From Candidatus Cloacimonadota bacterium (GTDB lineage: Bacteria; Cloacimonadota; Cloacimonadia; Cloacimonadales; JAIOQZ01), in assembly GCA_021106755.1 (NCBI GenBank), contig JAIOTM010000362.1, positions 1-6,202 on the forward strand: a DNA stretch of 6,202 nucleotides. The letters are read 5' to 3'. Position 1 is the first letter of the stretch, and the number at the start of each line of letters is the position of its first letter. Shown here in pieces: positions 1-5,925 of the stretch. The translations under genes were made by a program, and so were the position numbers. The notes under the pieces were generated by a model. It was not told the origin of the DNA. It made no database searches and saw only the letters and a list, made by a program, of their open reading frames with translations.

Positions 1-987
1 GCCTGTGTTGGTGCGATTACTCTGGAATTATTTCTGTTTTTTGTATTGCGACGTCGTTCGATGAAAAAAGAGTGGGGTGATGTTCGCGCGGGATTTTGGG
101 GTAGCCTTGCCAGATTTGCTTTATTAAAATTGAAAGCTCACGAGGAAAATCCCCGCAACTGGAGACCGCATATTCTGGTTTTTGCTGGTGAAGTTGAAAA
201 GAGAATGTCACTTATTTATTTAGCATTTTGCTTCAATCAAAAACGCGGGATATTAACTGTGTGCAAACTTGTAGTAGAAAATTTATCTCAAAACAAGCTC
301 AAGATAGGAACAGAAGTAGAAAAAATGAATTCTCTTTTGGAGAATGAAAACATCTTTGCTTTCAGTGAAATAGATATGGTTTCCGATTTTGAAAACGGCG
401 CGATAACAGTCACACAAGCAAACGGAATTGCTGGTCTAAGCTCTAATACTATTTTGTTTGGCTGGTCGGATAAACGGGAAAGAATGCAGACACAGATTCG
501 TATCATGCGTGCGGTAGAAAAAGCTGATAAAAGTACGATTATTGTGCGTACTGAAGGATTTTCCCGAGAAAATCACAAGAAGCGTATTGATCTTTGGTGG
601 AGAGGAAAGCATAGAAACAGCGATACAATGCTTTTGCTTGCCTATCTACTGACCTTAAACAGCGATTGGAAAGGGGCAAGGATTTATCTTCAGACTATAG
701 TTCTTCACGAAAATGATACGGAAATTATGATGAAAAGCCTGAAAGAAATGATTGAAGAAGTTCGGATTAACGCGATACCGCGGGTTATTGTCAAACCAAT
801 AGAGAAAACGGTTATTGAAATTATGCGTGAACATAGTAAAGACGCGGATGTTGTCTTTCTGGGGCTTCATATTCCTGCTGAAGGAAAGGAAAGCGAATAT
901 GTTGATAGAATGGATGAGCTTTCCAGTGGATTTAATACAACAATCTTTGTCAGAAATGGCGGTCAATTCGACGGCGATTTATTGTAA
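1..987 (+). CDS. SLC12-like (Na-K-Cl cotransporter-type) permease, C-terminal part; 5' end outside the window
   Basis: The frame is open from base 1 and ends with TAA at 985-987, leaving 328 visible codons, so the true start lies upstream and the TTG at 46 is not a credible start. Visible residues 1-16 are hydrophobic and look like the end of the last transmembrane helix. They are followed by a basic stretch (RRRSMKKEWGDVR) that marks the cytoplasmic side. Then comes a soluble domain of about 280 residues with signatures I associate with the C-terminal domain of bacterial SLC12-like, APC-superfamily transporters: NWRPHILVFAG (53-63), GLSSNTILFGW (145-155), IDLWWRG followed by LLLAYLL (196-217), and DADVVFLGL (281-289). 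The repeated hydrophobic strand pattern gives it a Rossmann/USP-like look. The family carries cations with chloride, or amino acids, across the inner membrane; the substrate cannot be read because the membrane core is missing. The gene converges with the next one after 20 nt. The family call is firm and the substrate is unknown. Confidence 0.85.
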   Translation, partial: ACVGAITLELFLFFVLRRRSMKKEWGDVRAGFWGSLARFALLKLKAHEENPRNWRPHILVFAGEVEKRMSLIYLAFCFNQKRGILTVCKLVVENLSQNKLKIGTEVEKMNSLLENENIFAFSEIDMVSDFENGAITVTQANGIAGLSSNTILFGWSDKRERMQTQIRIMRAVEKADKSTIIVRTEGFSRENHKKRIDLWWRGKHRNSDTMLLLAYLLTLNSDWKGARIYLQTIVLHENDTEIMMKSLKEMIEEVRINAIPRVIVKPIEKTVIEIMREHSKDADVVFLGLHIPAEGKESEYVDRMDELSSGFNTTIFVRNGGQFDGDLL

Positions 988-1007
988 CCTTATATAAACA
1001 ATCTGGA

Positions 1008-3563
1008 TTACAGCTTTCTAATCAGTAAATCCGTGATGCCGTTATTGTAACCTCTCGTTGAAAAGATTATCTCATTTTTGTCGTTTATAAGAAAGAGAAC
1101 AGGATATTCGGTACTTATTATATTTACAAATTTTTCGCCGGAAATCAAGTTATCGAAATTGATTTTTTTAGAACCATTCTCAGCATAAACAAGCACCTGA
1201 CAGTTCTTCTTTTCCATCTTGTCCAGTTTGCTCATAATCTCGTCAAACATGCGTATCTGAGGTTCGTTGTCCTGTTCGCCATAGACAAAGATAAGCAAGC
1301 TCTCGTCTTTACCGCGATTATCAACACCGATTTGCCTGACTTTATCGAGTATGGCAACATCCCACTTGGAAGTCGCGTCATAATACTCTTTTGGAGTATT
1401 GAGTTCAACGACTACATGTTTTTCGTCTGGATCGAGCTTTCTGAGGATGAAATGAGAGTCGCCATTGCCATTTCTAACGACAGCTTCAATATAAACAACG
1501 TCTTTTTCCTCGATAAAATAGGTTATTTTGCAATCAAGCGAATCCTGCTCATCTTCGTAGTAAATATAGCTTATAATTCCGCTATCGGTTTTGGAGGTTA
1601 TCAGGAAATTGCCACTTGATTCAGCTTTCACTTGTTTTCCATCTATGTAAACAGACACAACTAACTCAATCTCTCTTCTTTCAGGTTTCTCCTCATCCTC
1701 AGCTACCGTTATTTCGATAAATTCTTCGCCGTTGTAGTACGAGAGAAATCCTTTCCAGCGGGTTGGAACACCAGCAATTGTCAAAGCACTATTCATCAAC
1801 AAGAGCCTGTCTCTTTCAGAGATATGCTTCATATTAAGAATTTGATTAGGATTGCGGCTTCCACTGAAGTATGTATAGATAATTGTCGAGTCCACTTCGG
1901 TTGCACTGTCAATCCATTCGGTGATGTTTTCCACAGTCTTCACGATGTCCCCGGTAATTTGGTTTTCTATTGTCTCATAGAATTGCTTTCGCCAGCCGTC
2001 TTCTGGAAAATATATCCGCGAGAAAGTTCTTGAAAGAACATGGTCAACCCAGATAGAATCAGGCAAGTCATACCGCAATCTTCCTTTATAATATACTTCC
2101 ACTACATCCATAATTGCGGAGGAATCAGGTAATTCTGTAAGCTCTTTTATATCCCATTTCGTGAGCATCCTTAACAGAACATCAGTTTTCCAATAATCAT
2201 CTTTGATTGCCGCAAAAACTTTCAAATATCTGTCTGTATTATCCGCAAGTTTTAAGCAGTTTTTCAGATATGATTTTCGAAGTGCGTTAAATTCATCAGT
2301 CGGCAAATGAGCTAACTGCTCGAAATAATCAACAAAACCGATAATTTTTTTACTGTTATTCAGACGGTTTTTTCGTCGTAATCCTGCCACTTCTTTACGA
2401 ATAGCAAAATCATCGAAAGTTATTTCATCCTCTGACTTAAAGCTTTTAGGTAGTGGAAATTGCAGAACTCCCTCAAACGAATCTTTCTGCGTTTCAGAGA
2501 GCATTACGGTCAAGTCCAGTCCCCCTTCCATAGTGTTTAATATGCCACAGTTGAACAAAGAATCCTTTGAAACACTATAAAATACACTCCCTCTGCCAAG
2601 GTTTATATTAGCGTATCCAAGTGAATCTGAATCAAAACTCAACATCGCAAACGCGCCACCCCAGGAAAGACCATAGAGCATTACTTTGGCATCTGCTATT
2701 GGCTCATTATTCACATCACAGATATAAAAAGTAGAGGGATAGGAATCGGTGTAATAGTTTGTTGTGGTAAGAAGAGAAGCATTGTTTTTCACTCTCAGGG
2801 TTTGCTCCGATTCATAGTTACCAAAAGCACGTGAAGTAATTACTGTAGCACGGCTTGCCGAACGGGCAAACCAAGCTTCACGTATTCTTATCGAAGGTTC
2901 GGCGGAACCGAGGAATTTCCAGCCGTCTGGCGTCCACACTTCTGTCCAGGCATGGTTGTTGTCGGTAAAATTCCAATAGGGTACTGAGGCAGACCTTGCG
3001 GGAATACCGACGCTTCTTGCCGCCGCGATAAAGATAATCATCATTTCTTCACATCTGCCATAGCCACGCCTGATTGTAGTTAGAGGTGCCTGATCGCGTC
3101 CCGAAGTGGCTACAAAGGTCATCTGTTCGTAGCTCCATAAATTTATAAGCGTAATGGCTTTTTCTATGTTAGTCTCATTCTCCACCAAAGGCAATAATTC
3201 TTCGTAGAACTGACTACGCCAAGGTTCAAATGGTTCCTGAGCAATACGCATTGGTAGCACAAAGTGCATAAAATCTTTCTCGGAAATATCAGATAAATAT
3301 GGTAAGTCGCGGGTTTTAAGAGCAAGGCGAATATTAGTCATTATCTGGTCTGCGGTAAGTACCGATATATCCTGCTGAGATGAATTTTCCAGCAGAAATT
3401 GCACATACTTCAAAGTATCAGCGGGAGTGTTTTTGAGTAACGATGCCAACTCTTCGTAGTTCTTGCCGGAGTAGCGTTTTAACCGTTCGTCTAAGGTAAG
3501 TTCTTCGGCACAAAACAGCAACAATGCAAGACTCAGCAGTACAAATATCAAAAGGTATTTCAT
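1008..3563 (-). CDS. Exported transglutaminase-like multidomain protein
   Basis: This 851-residue protein starts with a signal peptide (lysine 3, hydrophobic core about 4-18), so it should be exported. Residues 95-240 form a transglutaminase/protease-like core: GYGRCEE gives candidate nucleophile Cys171, NNHAWTEVW gives His204, and GSAEPS supplies Glu222 where many family members have Asp. Residues about 275-360 look like an Ig-like, carboxypeptidase-regulatory-type beta domain (NEPIADAKV, then DSLGYANINLG). Residues about 500-615 resemble the first core but lack its catalytic residues. Residues about 735-851 look thioredoxin-like (YPVLFLINDKNEIIF, then RGYNNG), with no CxxC. I recall the same domain order in Bacteroidota-type transglutaminase-domain proteins. 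The likely reaction is cysteine-dependent amide or peptide-bond chemistry in the periplasm or at the surface; the substrate is unknown. The start is supported by AGAGGA seven nt upstream. Cys18 is preceded by Phe, a poor lipobox. A leader repeat shared with the upstream gene suggests common control. Confidence 0.85.
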   Translation of the reverse strand: MKYLLIFVLLSLALLLFCAEELTLDERLKRYSGKNYEELASLLKNTPADTLKYVQFLLENSSQQDISVLTADQIMTNIRLALKTRDLPYLSDISEKDFMHFVLPMRIAQEPFEPWRSQFYEELLPLVENETNIEKAITLINLWSYEQMTFVATSGRDQAPLTTIRRGYGRCEEMMIIFIAAARSVGIPARSASVPYWNFTDNNHAWTEVWTPDGWKFLGSAEPSIRIREAWFARSASRATVITSRAFGNYESEQTLRVKNNASLLTTTNYYTDSYPSTFYICDVNNEPIADAKVMLYGLSWGGAFAMLSFDSDSLGYANINLGRGSVFYSVSKDSLFNCGILNTMEGGLDLTVMLSETQKDSFEGVLQFPLPKSFKSEDEITFDDFAIRKEVAGLRRKNRLNNSKKIIGFVDYFEQLAHLPTDEFNALRKSYLKNCLKLADNTDRYLKVFAAIKDDYWKTDVLLRMLTKWDIKELTELPDSSAIMDVVEVYYKGRLRYDLPDSIWVDHVLSRTFSRIYFPEDGWRKQFYETIENQITGDIVKTVENITEWIDSATEVDSTIIYTYFSGSRNPNQILNMKHISERDRLLLMNSALTIAGVPTRWKGFLSYYNGEEFIEITVAEDEEKPERREIELVVSVYIDGKQVKAESSGNFLITSKTDSGIISYIYYEDEQDSLDCKITYFIEEKDVVYIEAVVRNGNGDSHFILRKLDPDEKHVVVELNTPKEYYDATSKWDVAILDKVRQIGVDNRGKDESLLIFVYGEQDNEPQIRMFDEIMSKLDKMEKKNCQVLVYAENGSKKINFDNLISGEKFVNIISTEYPVLFLINDKNEIIFSTRGYNNGITDLLIRKL

Positions 3564-3570
3564 TATTTAT

Positions 3571-3576
3571 TCCTCT
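3571..3576 (-). promoter_or_regulatory. Ribosome-binding site of the transglutaminase-like gene
   Basis: The minus strand reads AGAGGA, seven nt before the ATG at 3563, a good Shine-Dalgarno match at normal spacing. It fixes the start that gives a complete signal peptide. Confidence 0.7.
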
Positions 3577-3589
3577 CTTTTTCAGTTAT

Positions 3590-3597
3590 GGAAACAG
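3590..3597 (-). promoter_or_regulatory. CTGTTTCC leader octamer next to repeat copy A
   Basis: The minus strand reads CTGTTTCC, 11 nt downstream of repeat copy A and 26 nt before the start codon. The same octamer occurs at 5647-5654, 13 nt from repeat copy B and 23 nt before its start codon. Its order and spacing relative to the repeat and the ATG are nearly conserved while the surrounding bases differ. That suggests either a functional leader element or a surviving patch of a longer ancestral repeat. An octamer alone is weak evidence. Confidence 0.45.
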
Positions 3598-3608
3598 TTC
3601 TTCTATGC

Positions 3609-3659
3609 GAAATTTCGAGAGAAGTGTCAGTTGTGGGTGTGTCAAGAAATTTTGCGGGG
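3609..3659 (-). repeat. 51-bp perfect direct repeat, copy A (leader of the transglutaminase-like gene)
   Basis: Read by eye, this 51-bp block matches positions 5668-5718 base for base in the same orientation. It starts with the palindrome GAAATTTC and ends in GCGGGG on the plus strand. Its gene-proximal edge lies 45 nt upstream of the minus-strand start codon at 3563. On the minus strand it carries TTGACA (3640-3645), and GTGTCA occurs twice on the plus strand (3624-3629 and 3639-3644). Identity at this length cannot be chance. The function is unknown; candidates are a shared regulatory leader, a dispersed genomic repeat, or an insertion footprint. Confidence 0.93.
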
Positions 3660-3697
3660 GAAGTGTGGGATTTTGTTCTTGAAAAAGCGATTGGCAT

Positions 3698-3703
3698 ATT
3701 ATA
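3698..3703 (-). promoter_or_regulatory. Perfect TATAAT -10 hexamer upstream of repeat copy A
   Basis: The minus strand contains TATAAT, 135 nt before the transglutaminase-like start codon. The hexamer 17 bp upstream is GTATTG, a poor -35; TTGCTG exists but leaves only a 14-bp spacer. If used, it would place the whole 51-bp repeat inside the 5' untranslated region. Confidence 0.25.
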
Positions 3704-3757
3704 ATAATAAGGTCATTCAGCAATACTCGGTGGTAAGTTTTTTAACAAGAGACCGGA

Positions 3758-5623
3758 TTAGAAGATTGTGTATTTTAATTCCAAATGGATTCTCCACGAA
3801 GAGCTTTTTTCCGTTTCGGATGTAGATGTATCTATATTACTGTCATCATACGAGATAGTTCGATAATCACTTGTTCTTTTTTTGTAATCGAAGCATGGAC
3901 TACTATTCTTACCAAAGGAATGATTATATGCAATAATTCCATTGAATATTAGTTTTGGAGAAACCCAATATTGACCGGAAATCCCGATTTCTGTCATATC
4001 ACTGATACTATCTACATTCACCTGTAGCAAGTCATTAATATCTTGTGATTTTGTAAAGTATGTTCCATTCACGAATCCTGTAAAAATTGTTCTAAAATTA
4101 TAAGCGTAGATAATCGAAGATGAAAAAAACAGCTCAAGATTCATTGAATAATCGTTATCAGTATCTGAATTTTCGACTTTCGTCGTGTAAGTTGTATCAT
4201 TGCTTGAAGATTCGTTGGGAATATTTTCATAATAATCATATTCATAAGTCAGTTTCTCATCGATTTCATCCTTTTCTTGTTCGTAATTGATATAACAATA
4301 TTCTAACCCAATATCCATATTGAGTTGCCAATCAAGTCCCAAAGGTTTCGAATACATATCAGTTAATTCAATCGAAAATCCTATTTCCTCGCTCTCGAAA
4401 TCGTTGCGAAGCTTTTCTGTATTAAATGTTGAGTCTATTTGAACAGAGTAGATATCGTTGCTGAAATAGTAGTATTTTTCTTCTGTATCGGTTTCTCTTA
4501 CAGAATAAGCTCTTTTGAATAATAGCTCAGACTTCAAATATATCTTGTTTCCGCATCTCCGGCTTACTATTGAATAAGGTTTCCCATAATATGTTTTGCC
4601 ATCTGAGTTTCTCAAATACTTCCAGTTGTCATAAACCAATGCCGCTGTCTTCACGTTATTCTTCACTACAATCTCTTTCTCGGAAAGAAAATTCATCAGT
4701 GTTTCAAATTCGTATATGGCGAGTTCTCTGTAATCTATTATTCTCTCATTTTTTATCTTTGTTATCAGCGAAGCAAACTCTAAAATAGTTTCATCATCCG
4801 GAAGAGAAGTCAGTAGATTATGGTCTTCTAAACTTTGAAATATATAAACAGCGAGACGAGCGTCATGTAAATACTCATTTCTGCCGTAACCAAAGGTTAT
4901 TGAAGGAAATAACATAATATCCAGGATTTTCTGGATACTTTCAGAATTTGTTCTTCTTTCAGATGAACTTTCTTTATCCAATTCACCAGCTTCTGTAAAA
5001 CTAAGATTTTCAATTTCCCGGTAAGATTCATCATCTCTATCGGAATATCTGTGATTAATTCTCATCTCGCCCCCGAAACCGAAATATAATCCAGAGTCAG
5101 ATAAATAGTAGCTCTTATCACCGTCTAAATATAATCTGTATGAAAACTCTTTTGAAAAAAAATCTTCATTATTTGTTGTATAATTTTTTTCGGAAGAATA
5201 GTAATCACTTCTCGTACTCGCTATTTTGTTTATTTCCTCTGATTCGGTTGTGCCATCGAATTCATTATCACCAATACTTGCACTGCCTTTAATATTTGCA
5301 GACCAAGATGATAATGACATTCTTTTCTCTAAGTTAGAGGAAAATCCGGGTCGGAAATACAGAGAAAATGAATTTGAATTTGACAGATAGGATGCGTCAT
5401 TAATGTCTTCATTGTCAATAACATCAAGGGAATCCGAAGTTGTTAGTTTCTTGTTTTGCGTCCTTCTTGAATCACGGATTCTGCTATTCGTTAAGAAAGA
5501 CAAACTCAATGATTTTCGTTTTGTTTCGGGTGCCTTGTACTTAGTTAAATCAAAATCAATTTTTTTAGAGCTTAACACTGTAGCTAATGTCAGGATTATT
5601 AGAATAAACGCTCTCCCCTTCAT
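3758..5623 (-). CDS. Predicted outer-membrane beta-barrel protein with a helical insert (uncharacterised)
   Basis: I do not recognise this 621-residue protein as a named family. It begins with a signal peptide (MKGR, then a hydrophobic run to about residue 18) and ends in a terminal phenylalanine within LELKYTIF, the kind of aromatic-ended last strand typical of outer-membrane barrels. Many stretches alternate polar and hydrophobic residues as amphipathic strands do (for example 81-92, 160-166, 410-420, 431-446, 493-522 and 543-566). They are separated by Ser/Asp/Glu/Thr/Tyr-rich loops, notably 457-492 and 575-609. In the middle, after FGYGRNEYLHDARLAVYIF (244-262), about 85 residues to roughly 335 read as amphipathic helices with no strand pattern, suggesting a periplasmic plug or partner-binding insert. 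It is well supported as a barrel but its cargo or role is unknown. GGAGGG sits 3 nt from the ATG and no nearer alternative start exists. It lies 194 nt upstream of the transglutaminase-like gene on the same strand and shares its leader repeat. Confidence 0.75.
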   Translation of the reverse strand: MKGRAFILIILTLATVLSSKKIDFDLTKYKAPETKRKSLSLSFLTNSRIRDSRRTQNKKLTTSDSLDVIDNEDINDASYLSNSNSFSLYFRPGFSSNLEKRMSLSSWSANIKGSASIGDNEFDGTTESEEINKIASTRSDYYSSEKNYTTNNEDFFSKEFSYRLYLDGDKSYYLSDSGLYFGFGGEMRINHRYSDRDDESYREIENLSFTEAGELDKESSSERRTNSESIQKILDIMLFPSITFGYGRNEYLHDARLAVYIFQSLEDHNLLTSLPDDETILEFASLITKIKNERIIDYRELAIYEFETLMNFLSEKEIVVKNNVKTAALVYDNWKYLRNSDGKTYYGKPYSIVSRRCGNKIYLKSELLFKRAYSVRETDTEEKYYYFSNDIYSVQIDSTFNTEKLRNDFESEEIGFSIELTDMYSKPLGLDWQLNMDIGLEYCYINYEQEKDEIDEKLTYEYDYYENIPNESSSNDTTYTTKVENSDTDNDYSMNLELFFSSSIIYAYNFRTIFTGFVNGTYFTKSQDINDLLQVNVDSISDMTEIGISGQYWVSPKLIFNGIIAYNHSFGKNSSPCFDYKKRTSDYRTISYDDSNIDTSTSETEKSSSWRIHLELKYTIF

Positions 5624-5626
5624 TGT

Positions 5627-5632
5627 CCCTCC
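5627..5632 (-). promoter_or_regulatory. Ribosome-binding site of the barrel-protein gene
   Basis: The minus strand reads GGAGGG, three nt before the ATG at 5623. The match to anti-Shine-Dalgarno is strong and the spacing slightly short. It supports a start giving the signal peptide MKGRAFILII. Confidence 0.7.
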
Positions 5633-5646
5633 GTTTTATTTATGTT

Positions 5647-5654
5647 GGAAACAG
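5647..5654 (-). promoter_or_regulatory. CTGTTTCC leader octamer next to repeat copy B
   Basis: This is the same minus-strand CTGTTTCC octamer as in the leader of the transglutaminase-like gene, in matching order: repeat, octamer, Shine-Dalgarno, ATG. Just upstream, between the octamer and the repeat, the minus strand reads CATAAT (5655-5660), a five-of-six match to a -10 hexamer. I see no good -35 hexamer 17 bp before it. Confidence 0.4.
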
Positions 5655-5667
5655 ATTATGTATCTTT

Positions 5668-5718
5668 GAAATTTCGAGAGAAGTGTCAGTTGTGGGTGTG
5701 TCAAGAAATTTTGCGGGG
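5668..5718 (-). repeat. 51-bp perfect direct repeat, copy B (leader of the barrel-protein gene)
   Basis: This is the second identical copy of the 51-bp block, in the same orientation as copy A and 2059 bp from it. Its gene-proximal edge is 44 nt upstream of the start codon at 5623, almost the same offset as copy A has to its own gene. Identity stops at 5718: copy A continues into GAAGTGT whereas copy B continues into AGCAACAC. Strand is given relative to the downstream genes; which strand is functional is not known. Confidence 0.93.
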
Positions 5719-5785
5719 AGCAACACGCATACACTCATTTTTTTGGAAGCATTTTGGTTTGCGCTTTTTTCGACTCTCCCGCTGG

Positions 5786-5804
5786 TTGTATAGGGCATAT
5801 ACAA
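5786..5804. promoter_or_regulatory. Perfect 7-bp-arm inverted repeat (operator-like dyad)
   Basis: TTGTATA, five bases (GGGCA), then TATACAA form a perfect dyad in the divergent spacer between the barrel and RDD genes. In RNA the stem could extend by a G-U and a G-C pair to nine pairs. No T-run follows, so it is not a typical terminator. A repressor operator is possible; chance occurrence in AT-rich DNA is the alternative. Confidence 0.35.
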
Positions 5805-5853
5805 TCCTTACTGGAACAAATTGGTAAAAAAAACGGTACTTTAGAAAATTTTC

Positions 5854-5881
5854 TTGCCATAAAAACACAAAAACCTAATAT
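5854..5881 (+). promoter_or_regulatory. Possible sigma70-type promoter for the RDD gene
   Basis: TTGCCA (5854-5859), a 16-bp spacer and TAATAT (5876-5881) form a plausible -35/-10 pair, with five and four of six consensus matches. It would give a leader of about 35-40 nt before the RDD start codon. In AT-rich DNA such pairs arise by chance, so this is a candidate only. Confidence 0.35.
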
Positions 5882-5915
5882 GCCAGAAAAATTGACACTA
5901 AATCATAATAGCTTT

Positions 5916-5920
5916 GGAGG
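5916..5920 (+). promoter_or_regulatory. Ribosome-binding site of the RDD gene
   Basis: GGAGG lies five nt upstream of the ATG at 5926. It decides the start of this edge-truncated gene, since the RDD motif begins only five residues later. Confidence 0.75.
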
Positions 5921-5925
5921 AAAAA

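Larger units (their letters stand above)
5624..5925. other. Divergent intergenic spacer (302 nt) between the barrel and RDD genes
   Basis: No convincing gene is visible here. On the barrel-gene side it holds that gene's Shine-Dalgarno, the CTGTTTCC octamer and repeat copy B. On the RDD side it holds the TTGTATA/TATACAA dyad, a possible promoter and the RDD Shine-Dalgarno. The stretch 5719-5785 is T-rich with no recognised signal. Short plus-strand open frames cross the spacer but have no family resemblance. Confidence 0.6.

Noticed and set aside
655..966. Antisense open frame opposite the transporter gene
   Set aside because: It lies entirely opposite a gene with clear family motifs and has no recognisable protein features of its own.
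988..1025. Bidirectional terminator between the convergent genes
   Set aside because: The gap is only 20 nt. The best stem (GATTA/TAATC) has five AT-rich pairs, extends into coding sequence and has no T-run.
3510..3512. Lipoprotein cysteine (Cys18) in the transglutaminase-like protein's signal peptide
   Set aside because: The residues before it are Leu-Leu-Phe; Phe at -1 does not fit the lipobox, so signal peptidase I processing is more likely.
3609..3666. CRISPR-like array, because the repeat unit period is 37 bp
   Set aside because: Only two degenerate units lie in tandem with no unique spacers, the copies sit singly upstream of genes, and no cas gene is present.
3631..3825. Short plus-strand open frame running through repeat copy A
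   Set aside because: Its resemblance to a frame through copy B comes from the DNA identity of the repeat itself. It has no good ribosome-binding site, and its end overlaps the barrel gene's 3' end.
5699..5704. Minus-strand TTGACA inside the repeat as a canonical -35 box
   Set aside because: The hexamer 17 bp downstream within the identical block is TCTCTC, and 16- or 18-bp spacings are no better, so a standard sigma70 promoter is not formed. A different sigma factor remains possible.
5892..5897. Perfect TTGACA just upstream of the RDD Shine-Dalgarno
   Set aside because: A -10 at normal spacing would fall on the Shine-Dalgarno (TGGAGG), and the CATAAT that follows is only 6 bp away.
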